Source: Apus apus (lineage: Eukaryota > Chordata > Aves > Apodiformes > Apodidae). Taken from it: a stretch of DNA of 64,000 bases. Both the position numbers and the translations under genes were made by a program. Numbering within the stretch: position 1 is the first letter of the stretch; each line of letters starts with the position of its first letter. The stretch is from NCBI RefSeq assembly GCF_020740795.1, contig NC_067312.1, forward strand, positions 64,500,905 to 64,564,904, written 5' to 3'. Of this stretch, positions 1-12,804 are shown piece after piece. Under the pieces are notes generated by a model, which saw only the letters and a list, made by a program, of their open reading frames with translations, was not told the DNA's origin and searched no databases.

Positions 1-763
1 CCAGGCAGTTTGTGTGCTTTGTGTGTCTCCCTGTTTGTGGGAGTGGTGTTTGCAGTGGGGTATAGTATAGCTTTTGTGGTGAGCATGTGCCTTTCTGGAC
101 ACCAAAAAAAGGCTTAAAGGGAGAGTACAGTGAGGCTGTAATCCTTCTCTTTGTTGAGTCCTTGCTTTTCAGGCATTTTGAGGGGCAGAAACGTACCTTG
201 CAGAAAGGTTACTTCTCTTCTCTTGAGCATTCCTCAGAGACCTTTACCATATCGCACAGCAATGGCTAATTAACTTCCCCTTTGTGATGCCACTTATCCC
301 AGTTTCATTCTTTCACAGCTATTTCTGACCCTTTTGCCCCACAGTGCCCTTATCTGCTGCATTGATATGACCTGATCTCACATATATTCTCATGTATTGT
401 ATGGGCTGAGATTGCCTCTTAACTTCTCCCCTCACAGGTTAAAGGTGTTGAGCTTTTTAGGTATCTTACGCATACTGTAGATCTCCGTTTAGTTTTGTGA
501 ATCCTTTCTCCTCTTTTTGAAACTTTTTGTCAGCCATCTGCACAACCCATTTCCATTGAGACTGCCCACAGGCAATGGGAGCTGATAATTCATCATGTTT
601 GCTGATAATTCATCATTTTCACTGAAAAAGCAATACAAAATTTTAATGATCACAATCCAGTGATTGTACATGCAGCTATTGTACATCACTCAAGTCTTGA
701 AGTTTTCTATAGTCACACATTCACTTACATCCTTTCTTGACTTAGGCCATGAGCCCATGGCTT
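1..763. other. Non-coding sequence, no gene seen
   Basis: No frame here exceeds 66 codons and none resembles a protein I know. The 20-bp tandem duplication near 600 is the only structure noticed before the CR1 3' end at 764. Confidence 0.6.
581..620 (+). repeat. 20-bp tandem duplication
   Basis: GCTGATAATTCATCAT occurs at 581-596 and again at 601-616, forming two 20-bp units that differ only in the last four bases. Confidence 0.95.
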
Positions 764-2066
764 AGAATCATAGAATCATAGAATCCTAGGGGTTGGAAGG
801 GACCTCGAAAGATCATCTAGTCCAACCCCCCTGCCAGAGCAGGGTCACCTAGAGTACATCACACAGGAAGGCGTCCAGGCGGGTTTTGAATGTCTCCAGC
901 GAAGGAGACTCCACAACCTCTCTGGGCAGCCTGTTCCAGTGCTCTGTCACTCTTACAGTAAAAAAATTTTTCCTGATATTCATCTTAAACCTCCTATGCT
1001 CCAACTTGTATCCATTACCCCTTGTCCTATCACTGGTCTTCACTGAAAAAAGCTTAACTCCATCGTCTTGACACTCACCCTTTACATATTTGTAAACATT
1101 GATGAGGTCCCCCCTCAGTCTCCTTTTCTCCAAACTAAAGAGACCCAGCTCCCTCAGCCTTTCCTCATAAGGGAGATGTTCCACTCCCTTAATCATCCTT
1201 GTGGCTCTGCGCTGGACTCTTTCAAGCACTTCCCTGTCCTTCTTGAACTGAGGGGCCCAGAACTGGACACAATATTCCAGATGTGGCCTCACCAATGCAG
1301 AATAGAGGGGGAGGAGAACCTCTCTTGACCTACTAACCACACCCTTTCTAATACACCCCAGGATGCCATTGGCCTTCTTAGCCACAAGGGCACACTGCTG
1401 ACTCATGGTCATCCTCCTGTCTACCATGACCCCCAGGTCCCTTTCACCTACACTGCTCTCCAGCAGGTCAGCCCCCAACCTGTACTGGTGCATGGCGTTT
1501 TTCTTCCCCAAATGCAAAACTCTACACTTGCTCTTGTTAAACTTCATCAGGTTTTTCCCCGCCCAAGTCTCCAGCCTGTCTAAGTCTCTCTGAATGGCAG
1601 CACAGCCTTCTGGTGTGTCAGCCACTCCTCCCAGCTTGGTGTCATCAGCAAACTTGCTGAGGGTACATTCTGTGCCCTCATCCAGGTCGTTGATGAAGAT
1701 ATTGAACAACACCGGTCCCAGTACCGACCCCTGAGGGACTCCACTAGTCACAGGCCTCCAACTAGATTCTGCCCCATTGACTACAACTCTCTGACTTCTT
1801 CCTTTCAACCAGTTCTTGATCCACCTCACTGCCTGATCATCAAACCCATACTTGATCAACTTATCTACAAGGATGCTGTGGGAGACGGTGTCAAATGCTT
1901 TACTGAAATCAAGATAGACCACATCTACCGCTCTACCATCATCTATCCACCTAGTAATTTCCTCATAGAAGGCTATGAGGTTAGTCAAACATGACTTACC
2001 CTTGGTAAAACCATGTTGACTGCTCTTGATGACCCCCATCTCCTTGATATGTCTAGAGATAGATGG
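764..2066 (-). mobile_element. CR1 LINE, 5'-truncated, with largely intact RT and C-terminus
   Basis: CR1 is an autonomous non-LTR retrotransposon of reptiles and birds that copies itself by target-primed reverse transcription. On the plus strand the element begins with the reverse complement of its 3' end: tandem AGAATCAT units at 764-783, followed by the GGTTGGAAGGGACCTCGAAA segment at about 792-811. Homology continues through the 3' UTR and ORF2 and fades near 2060-2075, inside the finger region upstream of RT motif A. The endonuclease domain and 5' UTR are therefore missing, as expected for the usual 5' truncation. The reading frame shows no stop or frameshift, so the copy looks relatively young compared with the other CR1 pieces here. 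The exact 5' boundary is uncertain by about 10 bp; the subfamily is not assigned. Confidence 0.95.
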
Positions 2067-2192
2067 CTTGTTTCTTCCTTGCTTTTGGAATGAAGTGATC
2101 CCAGACTTGCAAAGGGAAGAACAGACAAGGCAAAAGAGAGTCCTTTTGTCCAGAAAACAGGAAGAAACTCCTACTAGGTCTCTAAGGACCAC
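849..2192 (-). CDS. CR1 ORF2 remnant: reverse transcriptase frame, 447 codons, chimeric N-terminus
   Basis: This open frame covers the C-terminal part of a CR1 ORF2 polyprotein, which in a complete element has an N-terminal endonuclease and a reverse transcriptase. RT motif A (YLDFSKAFD) is at residues 93-101, motif B ([11 protein letters not shown]) at 150-160, and the catalytic FADD of motif C at 181-184. The stretch from about 260 to 447 is the conserved CR1 C-terminus, including [13 protein letters not shown] at 302-314 and [14 protein letters not shown] at 417-430. CR1 similarity starts near residue 43. Residues 1-42 do not resemble CR1 and appear to be read from flanking DNA, so the ATG at 2190-2192 is not a CR1 start. 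With no endonuclease and no visible promoter it is best treated as a retrotransposon fossil, although its catalytic residues are present. It is not a host gene as far as the sequence shows. Confidence 0.85.
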   Translation of the reverse strand: MVLRDLVGVSSCFLDKRTLFCLVCSSLCKSGITSFQKQGRNKPSISRHIKEMGVIKSSQHGFTKGKSCLTNLIAFYEEITRWIDDGRAVDVVYLDFSKAFDTVSHSILVDKLIKYGFDDQAVRWIKNWLKGRSQRVVVNGAESSWRPVTSGVPQGSVLGPVLFNIFINDLDEGTECTLSKFADDTKLGGVADTPEGCAAIQRDLDRLETWAGKNLMKFNKSKCRVLHLGKKNAMHQYRLGADLLESSVGERDLGVMVDRRMTMSQQCALVAKKANGILGCIRKGVVSRSREVLLPLYSALVRPHLEYCVQFWAPQFKKDREVLERVQRRATRMIKGVEHLPYEERLRELGLFSLEKRRLRGDLINVYKYVKGECQDDGVKLFSVKTSDRTRGNGYKLEHRRFKMNIRKNFFTVRVTEHWNRLPREVVESPSLETFKTRLDAFLCDVL

Positions 2193-3379
2193 CTTCTCTT
2201 TGTTTTACCTAAGGACACCATGCTGAAGGAATGAACATTTTAATAAAAAGCTGAGTGGGATTATCTCCTGTCAGACTACAAGCAAGAGGCTCTCTAAGTC
2301 AACATTGTGGTTCTGCAACCTACCACATGTGGAAAATGTCTTAGATTTTCAGATGGCATAAACACTGTGGCTTTCAGTGCAATGTTTCCTTGGACATGTT
2401 TGCTGATAAAATTAATGTCTGGTCCACAGATACCACAGAGAAGGGTGCATGAGGAAGCCACTAAGACCTTCCCTATTCAAAGTACTCAACTGTTGAACAG
2501 TGGAAAAAACTGCCTGAGAAAAAAAGTGTCTGCTGGTAACAGGAGTCATGCCATATATCTAGGGCAAAAATAACCCTACAGAGTGATTCTGGAGAGACCT
2601 TTGTAAGCTCTGAGTGGTCTGTACAAATAGAAGGGATGACCTGCTCCATCCCTGAGTGATGTCCGTGGTATTCAGCACAGTACTGACCTTTGCAAGTCTG
2701 TGAGACTTTGATCTTGTTGAGTCACTGCAGAGGATGAGTCAGCACAAGACACTGAAGAAAAATGATCCAAATTAAACAAAAGGTGTAAATTTCTCGTGCA
2801 GCAATTGAAATGTGGAGAGCACTGTGTGGGCATTCTCTTTCAGAGCTGAAAGGGTCATAATTCTGCTGAGTTTAATTGATTTAGGACAAGAACTGAGTTA
2901 AACGAATTAATGCCCAATTTAACTAAACTGAGGTCATAGGGCTTTAGTGCAACATAAAAATCTCTTCTCAAAGTTTTCCTGAATTAGTTTCCTCAAATGT
3001 TCCTGTGCTGACAAAGAACATGTTTGTCTGCAAAAGGATGTTAATTTGGCTAATGTTATGGGATTAACATAAAGCAAAAGAAAGATCTGTAGTTCACTCC
3101 CTGTGCATAGGCCATTCTCGTGCAGGCAGAAGTATGCAAATTTAATCTAATCTGCTCTGGAGCTAGTGTTGTTGTAGTGTGGACCATCAGGAGTACTTGT
3201 TCCAGAACAAATCCTGGTGTAGAAAAGTGTTGAGTGTTGCAGAAAAATCCATTCCATAACTGCCAGTCCAAATTTAATTTCTTAATGTGTTGAATGGCAG
3301 TCCTTTGTTACCTTTGCAATTCAGTATCACTGAAACTGAAAAACAGACATCTACTTCTTCTGCCACTTTAACAGCATTA

Positions 3380-3422
<43 letters not shown>

Positions 3423-6400
3423 TTTTTTTTCTTTTTTTTTGTTGTTGTTAAAGTGCTCAGATTTGGAACAGACAAGAGAAAAAGTAAGGCATTGATTTAA
3501 ATTTCAAAGCAGCATTAGGAATGCATTTCAGGCTAACTGTGATATATGTAATTGAAAATCTATAAATACATGAGGCTGATGCTGGCTAAATGCAAGCCAG
3601 GTTTACTTCTATTACTAGTAATCTTTGGAGTGGTCGTGTTCCTTCCTCTGCCATCCCCCATCCCTTAGGATAGAAAATTACTCATTCCTTTTAATGCAAT
3701 TAAGGCTGTAAATACCAGTACATGTATAATTTTAGCAACACTTATTTTTAAAATCAAATACAGAGCAGTAAACTAAACAAAGTGAATGAGAAACTGCACA
3801 GCCAGACATGAGTATGAAGGTGAATAGAGGAGAGATGGACCCATTCTGCTTGTTTAGGAGCAGAGAGACTTTTTCAGACTGATTTCCTCAGAAAATGGAA
3901 GTTGTGAAATAATGGTGTGTGTGTGTCTCCAGTCCCAGTATGTTTTGAATCTATTATCCAGTTCCAGCCCAGTTTGACAGGGGAGGGGAGATCTCAGCAG
4001 TAATTGCAATCCTCTGGAGGAGGACACAGAAGTCTCCGCTCACTCTCCTGCTGAGAAGAGGGTTTGTGTTAGGCGTAACTGAATCCACTCATGAGACACA
4101 CTGGAAAATGCACTTTGTTACTTCCATTGGTCAAGGAATGGCTTGGTTTTCCAGGAGCAGACAACAAAATAACTCCAGATTTGTCCAGGTTGTGGAGGGA
4201 ACATGGAAGTATTGTCTGTCAGTGATGGTTTCCAGTCAGTGTCAGCTTCTCCTCCACCAGGGAGGACACCAGGCCTTTTCCTGACACCATGCATCTTCCA
4301 CCCTGTCAGAAAAGGGGTTGCCCAGGGACAAGGAACCAAGGCACCAGGCAGCTGCAGAAAACTTGCATTTTACTGTTCCCAGGAGCAAAAACTATCCCCT
4401 GCCCTTGGAGCCTGAAAATGCAGTGCTGCAGCAGCAGCAGATTGGGGTGGGAGTTCTGCAGCAGTGTGCTCAGGGATAGGGATGCCGTGGAAAGCTGGCA
4501 GGGGTGTGGAAGGCACATCAACATTTGTCAGCCAATACCCCATAGAAATGAGGTCTGCCATGTGCCCCCTCCTCCCTAGATCATTAGCTTGGCTGCATGC
4601 ATCAACCTGTCCCTCGGACCCACCCCGTGATTCCAGAGTGAGCAGCTAAGAATACTGCATACTCTGCAAGCTCAGTGCAAAGCACCAGCTGCCTCCAGAA
4701 ACTGAAGGGTGTAACTAGCGCTGGTTTTCATAGAAGTGCTGTTTCATTCTGGAGATTTTCTGCTGCTTTTTGGCTTTTGTACAGCTGATGAATTATTTAG
4801 TAAACAAGTGACTGTCTTAAGAAAACTGCTTTGACTGCATGTGTCCACTAAGATGCTCTGGTGACATTCAAGAACAAAAGCAATTTAGAGAGGAAGAAAT
4901 ACCACAATACGCTCTTACTAAGTCTAGGAATATTCACAGTGCAGGCCTTGCATTGAGATCAGAACATTGCACAATGAATAAATTGTGGCTGACATTTGAT
5001 CAGTGACTCATTGCCCAAGTATTTGGAGAGGAAGTATTGATCCCAGTGTGCTGGAAAACCTCAAAAACTTTGATTAAAAAAATGTCTATTTTAATGTAGC
5101 CTTTGGGAGAAAAAAATAAAGAATAAGAAAACACTTAGGATCTTTTTGTTATGGCTGCTGGGAGTTTCTTGACATTCATTCTGGACTCTCATTCCAAGCA
5201 TGCAAATAGTTTCCTCTTTTTCTTGTTTTCTCATTAGTTTTCCTATACAAAAGCAAAACTGTAAGACTACAGGAACATTCCCTTTTTCTGGCTGATAGTG
5301 GCACTGTTGCTTGAAATTTACTTGTATGTAAACAGATTCAGAAGAGACGACTGAGACTGGCCTTGAAGTGAAAGATCATGTAAGTACTTAAGAATAACAG
5401 GGGTGTGTAATACCCTAGATAATATAACAAACCAGCTTATTATTAAAAAGGCTTTATATTACTGTCTTTCTGAGAGACTGATCTCTCTAGAAAGGCAAGG
5501 TATTTTTGAAATTTAAAGGCAGCTTTGAGCCCTGCCAGATGCTCTTATTTACACTGTCCTTATGAAGATGGGTGCTGTTCTGGATGCACTGTAGTGATGA
5601 TAAATCAACCAAGGGATTGATACTATGAGGGATAAGCCAGGCATTAATTTATGCATAGGGTCAGGTTTTCTTCTGTGCCTCCCCCACTAGGAGAGTCAAA
5701 AGCAATTGGGCTTTCACCTCCTCAGGGACATCCATCTCCATGCTGTCTACACTAGAAAGAAATTGAGATGAGGTTCCCCAGTTTTCTACCTCCCTTTGGA
5801 AAGGTGGGGCAGAACGGATTCAGGCATGATGTCTCTGGCTTAGGTTTCCAGGTACCTACCACACATTCCGTCAAGCCATGGTTGGGCTGAGCAGGTATTC
5901 AGTCTCCCCTGGCATGTAGTCCCTTCTGTGGGTCTGTGGGCTTCTTCCACTGTCCAGTCTCTCATCTTCACCTTTCAATGGAAAGTCTTGATGTTATGTA
6001 CAGGGCTGAGAGGTCCCAGATGGCTTTTTTACAGCAGCTCTTTCTTTTTTGTCTACATAATTGTTTTTTTTCATAACACAAAAAAGGGTTTTGAATAGTC
6101 AGACCTTTGTACCTGGCATCTGATGCTATCCTGTTGCATTTCTTTGATTACAGAGGAAAATCTTGACTTTTTCCTACTTCAGGAAAACAGTCAGAAAATC
6201 TGGTAGCTTTGGGAAGCAATGAAGTTTAATAATAGGTAGACAAAGCTAGTACTGAACTCGTGGAGGAGGGGGTAAGATAAGTGACATGCTTTTTTTCCCT
6301 TCAGCCAGCCACTTCAAAACTTTGCACACAGCAGGAAACCTCTGTCACTCCTTGACTTCATTAGAGTTGTCTACACTGTGCCACCTATTAGCTCCCTTGA

Positions 6401-8059
6401 GGGCTGATGCACTAATGTGGACCCGTACAGGATAGATCTTCAGTGTGCACTATCCAGAACACTATCACTCCTCTCCTATCCAAGTAGTGTTACAAAATGC
6501 TCTATGTTTTGTCCAGGTCTTAGAGCTGAAACAGCATGGTGATTTCCTTGTTTCAAGGGTTAACATTAGAAGTCACCAAATGACTCACTCAAAATAGGCC
6601 CTAAGCCAACAGGTTCTCTTCTTAAGAATGGGGTTCTGTACTGGTCACAAGTGTTTTTTCTGACCAACAAGTTTTTCCTACTTGCCATTTTAGTAGTTGC
6701 AATTATTTTAAAACCACCTCTTAGCTGGCAGATAATTTTTGTTATTTGGCAAGGAATGGAAATTTTGGCTTTTCAGAAGGAGAGCTGAGGAATGTGAATG
6801 GTTTGGAATTACACAGCAGTGATGTCTGCCAAAGAGTGCCATAGACACTTAATCAGCCAAGATGTGCTGTGTGCTTTACTGGAGAACTTAATATAAGAAA
6901 TTAAATCTCTCTCATCTTCTAAAGAGAGAAAAAAGAATGTTTAATTTAAAAAGTGAGGCTTCAGTGGCCAAATCTTGTCCAGAAATAGCTTTGAGGTCAA
7001 TAAAATACATGTGGATATCAAAGGTCTGTGATGAGACAGAAGGTTGCTCCTGCTCAGAGTATTGCCTTGCATTTCCTTCTCTGTCACTGCAGCAAGTCAA
7101 GCTGCCAGGACGGATGTGGAACTGCCAGACTCCTTGGGTCTGAGTCTTCTGCAGTCAGACACTTGGGCACACAGAAGCAGCTTTTCACTGCTATGGCAAA
7201 TAACCTAGAAATTCAGATGGTAGCTGGTGGCTACAAAGAACTCAGCAGGAAGGTGGGAGGGGGGGCTTGAGTGCTTGGCACCAGCTCAGCTTAGGTGGTT
7301 GGCAGATTTTTAGTCTACTTGGCTCAAGCATTGCTTGATACCTTTCTCTTTTAGTGTAGCAGTTCAGCTAGACTTCTTTAGTCTCCCTCAGTTTCTGCTC
7401 CCAAAGTGAGTCAAGCTATGCTGGGGCCAGCTAGTTGTCACTGTATGCACAGCTGGCTGTGTCGCTGCAACAGCACAGAGACAAGAGCCTGGTGGAGCAA
7501 TAATTCAGAATATGAGATCCAGCCTAGCTCCTTCTCCCCTCTCCCAAGCTGAGCAGTGGAGGAGAGGTGGGATAATGGCCATTGTGCCAGCTCTTTTGCG
7601 AGCTGCAGGGAACTTTCTGTAGGCCAGGCTGTGCCAAGGCGAGGGCAGGGCACAAAGACGCCTCAGTGTGCAGGAGGCATGGCTGCGCGGGTGCAGGATC
7701 CCAAGTTGCCATCTCCAGGATGTGTAGGAAGACAGTGCATAGATATCTTGCCGTGTAGGGAGGTCTGGCTCTTCGCCTAGCAATCATCTCTCTTTCAGGG
7801 TTATAGTCACACACCAGGGCAGAAATGCTGAGGCTTGAACTCATGTAGCCCAAACAAAAAGGAAGCGCTTTTGCATGTGGGCAGTGAATTTTCACAGCTG
7901 ACATCATCAGGATAAGGGCTTTGTGTGACAGTGCATTATGCAGACCCCTTCCAGCAGGACAGAGGCTGGCATTTTAATTCACGACCATTTTTCCCTGGCT
8001 TGTCTTCAGTGCTTTTTAGACTGGGGAACACAATTCAACAAGTTTAGAATATTGCAGGC
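2067..8059. other. Unique sequence with one microsatellite
   Basis: Mostly AT-rich single-copy sequence. It contains the (TC)n tract at 3,385, a GC-richer stretch at 4,200-4,650 whose overlapping frames on both strands show no known domain, and AT-rich homeobox-site-like sequence near 2,855-2,950 and 3,490-3,600. No promoter-like CpG cluster was seen. Confidence 0.5.
3385..3449 (+). repeat. (TC)n microsatellite with T and GTT tracts
   Basis: About 18 TC units at 3,385-3,420 are followed by T9-C-T9 and three GTT units. The run is polypyrimidine on this strand, so triplex (H-DNA) formation is possible. Confidence 0.97.
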
Positions 8060-8062
8060 ACA

Positions 8063-8065
<3 letters not shown>

Positions 8066-8099
<34 letters not shown>
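8066..8099 (+). repeat. A homopolymer, 34 bp
   Basis: Pure A run between GCACAGTT and GTGAGAAATGG. No AATAAA signal precedes it within 30 bp and no gene-like sequence lies upstream, so a processed-pseudogene tail is not supported. Confidence 0.98.
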
Positions 8100-8101
<2 letters not shown>

Positions 8102-8659
8102 GAGAAATGGGGAAGGAACATGGAGTTAATCTAAAGTAAGTCCAGCCCAAAATGTCCAGTGCAAGAACAGACAAAAAGGATGACCTGGCCAAAGAAGTTT
8201 TCTCTCCAGTCCATAACTCTAAAGAAGGAGCCACTCATTTGAAAGGACATTACTAAAATAATGTCACAGGAAACACACTCTTCCTCTTCTCTTGAACACT
8301 TTCTTGTTATTTTTTCTCTTTCCTTTTGTTGTATCACAGTCTGAAGTTGTGATGTCCAGAAAAATATATTCTATGTTAAATGGCCAGTCTTCAAATCTAT
8401 TTCTGAATTAGCCACAGCTTTGGCAAGTGTGTAGTCCATACACTATTTTTGTCCCAAGAAGCAAAAATTATGTTTTTCATCCTATTTTATTTTTGCCAAA
8501 CCAGAATTTATTTGGTTTGATTGACATTCCCACTGAAGAGATCCAGAGTGATCTTTCTGACCTGAAAGATGCATAAACATTAGTAGTTTCATGTGAAACA
8601 GTGTGTGATTTGATGGGGGTGGTAGTCACTTGAGAGTAAAGATCACTTGCTTTTCTTCT

Positions 8660-8845
8660 CCCTTTGCCACTTACCTGCTGTAAGAGCTCAGGCAGCCACT
8701 TCGCCTCTTTGTGCTTTTCTGTCTTTCCCAGTTAGACCATTTGTCTCCAGAGGAAAGGTCTGGGTCTGCCTTTTTGCCAGGTATATGCCATATGAGGACC
8801 CCAAATCTAGCAGGGACCCCATGGCATAACTGTAGTGCAATGCAT
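8660..8845 (+). mobile_element. MIR-type SINE relic
   Basis: TTTGCCACTTACCTGCTGTA at 8,664-8,683, then a CAGCCACTTCGCCTCTTTGT block, follow the sense strand of the MIR (tRNA-derived CORE-SINE) segment with CTCTGCCACTTACTAGCTGT and its cytosine/thymine-rich continuation. The following GTTAGACCATTTGTCTCCAG and GGACCCCAAATCTAGCAGGG resemble the tail of amniote MIR-like SINEs in turtles and crocodilians. Such SINEs are scarce in birds. Identification is from memory of consensus sequences. Confidence 0.55.
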
Positions 8846-11800
8846 AGACTGATGCTGTATGAAGAGCCTCATCAAGGTGGGGAGGTCTCTCCACATCAAC
8901 AACCAAAAATATAAATAAAACAGTCTAATTTGTGTCTCCAAACAGCTTGAATAGTTGATGAGAGAGAAAAACCCCAATACAACCCATTCATCTTAGTTTC
9001 CATTCTTTTGAATGTATTGCAGTTTGGAGATGCCCTACCAAGTAGACAGGAATCAGATGTCTTGGATGAACTGGACAGAAGGCTTACAGATGGTTGAAGT
9101 GAGACACAAGGGCTCCTGCCTCACAAAACAACCTAGTTCTGGGTTCAGAGAAGGAGAGAAAAATAGTGGATGTGTAGAGATGAAACTCTCAAAATGCAGA
9201 TTTAACTAGAAAGAAACATTGATTCAGTAAACGAAATCCTTGTTCCCAGTGTTGTTATTTCCTGGTGATAGTATTTATGGAGTAACAGAACTTTCTCCTT
9301 GTTATTAATGAAGTATAAGCAAATTGTTTAAACTCTTCTTAGGTGAGGAGATACTGGGCATCAGAATGTACTTCTCAGTGCCTAGGCTGCTTTCCTGGGA
9401 AACCTAATGTGATAAATGAGCTTGCTGGATAAAGGTTAATTGCTTCCCACAGAGTACTAACATATATTGATGAAATTGTAGATGAGCAAATCCAGAGTGA
9501 GGACAGCAAACCACAGATTAGCATTTTACAATATTATTCTGTTCTTATTCTACCATTTGCTTTCAATGTAAGGAAGAGACATTTTAGACTTAAAAGATAC
9601 AAGTGTATTTTCTACTAGTTCACCAATCCATGGCACAGGGTTTGCCTACACCAAAGCAAGTTTATCACAATGGAAAACCTTTGCATTAGTATCTTGATGT
9701 ACCTCTATAACTTAAAATAGGCCACACTAGTTAATGCTTCCAAATGTGGTTCAATGGTAGTATCTTCTTAGTCTTCCACATCATTCCTGTGTAATTGGCA
9801 TTGCAGAGCTGCTTCCATGAATAAAGTTTGCTTCTGAAATTCCATTTTATTCCACCATGAGTGTGTCTTGTTCACTATACATCATTCTGATTTGCCACTG
9901 CAAGGACTTTAAAAAGAGTAACAGCAATTGCAGCAGATCATTCTGCTTTTGCTGTTGGCTTAGGCTGTGGAGAGTGGTGAAAGATAGCTTGCAAATGCAG
10001 AAATCACATCCTATCTCACTGAGGGAGACATGTGGCTCTGCCAGTCTACATGATTTTATAAACTTTGATACAAAAATTATTTGATAGCATTCCAAAAGAG
10101 ATGTTTGTCAGAAAGGTTTCCAGTTTCTTGTAATCAAAAATAACATGCCTTTTTTTTTGCCCTTTTTATTTTTTTTTCTTTTTTCTTCTTTTAAGACTAC
10201 CATCAGACTGCTATTTAGTAAGCACATAGCTATCATAAGGCTGTGAAAAACTCCATCTGAATTTGTCTCATACAAGATGTAGATGATGGTGGAAAAGCCC
10301 GAATGTGGAGAATGCCCAAAAAAGTGGTGCAGCTGGTGCATAACATTCTTAGCATTTGCTCTGAGTAACAGCAGCACACAGAAGAGCTCTGAGATGTGCT
10401 CAGAGAGCATAAAGCAGATCAGAGCTGTTGAAAGCACCTGCTTGTGAGTGTTTCCTGTCTTCAGTGCCACCTAGTCAACTTCCAGTGTCCTCCCTAGAAC
10501 GTGGCTCAGTGTTCGAAAGACATATAAAAATCCTTCTTGCACAGATGATGCAGTTTCCCTGTCTTGCTGTCCATCAGAGGTTGTATTCTTTCCCTTCAGG
10601 GTAGCACTGCCCAGCACTGTGCCCGAGTTTCTGTGCCCCGTCCTCCTTTGAGATGCTGCTGCACAGCTCCCAGGAGTGAATGGGGTTCTTCAGGCTCCTG
10701 AGACCACAGCAGGAGCCAGCTGGGGGCTGATACGGGCCCAGCTGTATGAGAAGCAGATGGGCAGACTGGGAAAAAGCTCTCCAAGCAGCATCCAAGCACA
10801 GGCACCAAGAAACAGTACATCGTCCTTGCATCAGCATTAACAGGGCATAGTTAATCTGGACTTCTCTGTGGTGCAGTTCAGTTTATTGCAACAAGGCAAG
10901 AGAAGCACAGGAATATCCCTGCCCAATACTGCTCTCTCTGCTTTAGGCATACTGCAGAGCCAATAAAGAAATAATTTTTCTTCAAATGAGAAGAGCACAC
11001 ATGAACTACCAGCTAGCCAATGTGCACTTTGTTAGTTTCAGTTCAGATTCTCTGCAGCTTTCTCATTTTCCCCAGTGCTGCTGCATATAGAGCAGCATTT
11101 AACTGTTGCTGTGTTCTGCTCACCATTAAACTAGAAAGAAAAACTGGTTTTCATCCTATGGGATGCATAGTCTTGGCTTTACATTGTATGAACACAGTTC
11201 AGATTAATTTTAGCCTCCTACAATTCTAGCTAAGAATCCCTGGGATTTCCCAAGGTGATCTGCTGAAGCTGAGTTTAGCACAAGCTCTGGTCCGAGCAGT
11301 TTGTGGCCTTAGCCTTGTGTTGCTCAGAAGTGGCTTGATCCCCTCTGATAGACGTGGGCAGAACAATACCAGGATCCATCTTAATGGTAGCTAGGGAGAA
11401 TATACAGCCCCTTATTGTTCAGGACACACTGTCAAGCAGCAGGCCTGGCCCACAGGCAGTTTAACAGCAGCAATACTGACAACATGATACTGAAAGACAG
11501 AGTTAATAATATCTAAACAGCTTATTGAGGGAAGTCTTGCTATATGTTCAGAAAAATGTCCACTTATGCCACATGCCTTGTCCATTTTTCTGCAAACTGA
11601 CTCAAAATGGGGCTAGGGATGACTGGATCTTAGCAACTTGCAAGATCAGGATCCTCTGATCCTGCTTGTACTGGAACAAAAGAAGTAAAAGATAATAGAA
11701 AGTTGGGATGGCTAATTCCAGGGCTGGTCCTAATCTCCCACTGTCACTTTAATGTTGCTAGTTTATGACTGCGTTTAAGGAAGTTGTGCAAATCCTCCTG

Positions 11801-12784
11801 CCAGTAGTGATCTTCAAAATCTTGGTGCCACCAGTGAAAGACTCGATCCTAGTATGAACTGATGTTCCAAGAGCATAATTTAAAATGAAAGAAGAAAGAC
11901 TAAACTGGTATCAAATCCAGTGATATATTATTCAGTATCCTCTGGAAGTTTCTGTCTCCTCCTGCACATCTCTATTCTTACTACTTTGCACAATTTTGTC
12001 TCTCCTCCCAGCCTGTTGGAGATCACCATGTGTTAACTTACTCCTGCTGAAAATCTGTATCTTGGCTTTGAAGACAGCTGACTGCAAGGCAGAGGAAACT
12101 TTTTTTCCCATATCTTCTGGAAATCACAGATTTCTAAGTTGAAGTATGATCATTGCAGACCCAAAAGCAGCAGGTAGTGCCAAGAAAAGTGGCAACTTTA
12201 TTTGTTCGAATTCCTGTTCTTCACACCCAAAGAGACTCATTTCCCCTGACTTTATGCCTTGGATCTTACTGCAGAGGAAGAAATAAAAGACTGGCCCCCT
12301 CAGGTCTAGGTTTGATGGACACTTCCCCTCTCCCCCCTCCCATCTTTTTTCCTCACAGAGACTAAAGAGAACTGAAGGAGGGGAGTGCCTTGTGATTGAC
12401 ATGACTGCTGTGTGCAAGGCGAGAGGAACCCAGTTGGGACACAGAAAGAAGAGTTTATGGCACCCTCCAAAACGGCAAAAGCCTCGTATAACTAGAAAAA
12501 ATTGGCCTGAACAGGGTGTTTTTTAGCAGAATTTGCATGTGATTGAGAAATGAGCAGGCCCTGCCATGTGAAAATCAGCTATAGAGATGGCAGTAGTGCA
12601 TCTCACCTGTCTGAGTTTATTGGCACACTTTGCTCCATATCTGTCCAGCCTTGACAGGTTCTTAATTATTTTGTCACTTCATGCTCAAGTCAGAGACATT
12701 AAAGATTAAGTGATTTGTGCCCAGCAAGTTCTGTAAAAGAAGCTCTTGGTTATTACATTACAGGTCCAATGTAACTCAATAAGG

Positions 12785-12804
12785 ATATATATGTGTGTGT
12801 GTGT
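12785..12804 (+). repeat. (AT)n(GT)n microsatellite
   Basis: ATATATAT followed by GTGTGTGTGTGT. A short dinucleotide run with no wider context. Confidence 0.9.

Noticed and set aside
7524..7907. 127-codon minus-strand frame
   Set aside because: Several overlapping frames on both strands, no motif, no conserved residues recognised.
8066..8099. Possible poly(A) tail of a processed pseudogene
   Set aside because: No AATAAA-type signal just upstream and no coding-like body.
12690..12735. Weak MIR-core-like stretch
   Set aside because: Only about 40 bp with several mismatches; not distinguishable from chance by eye.
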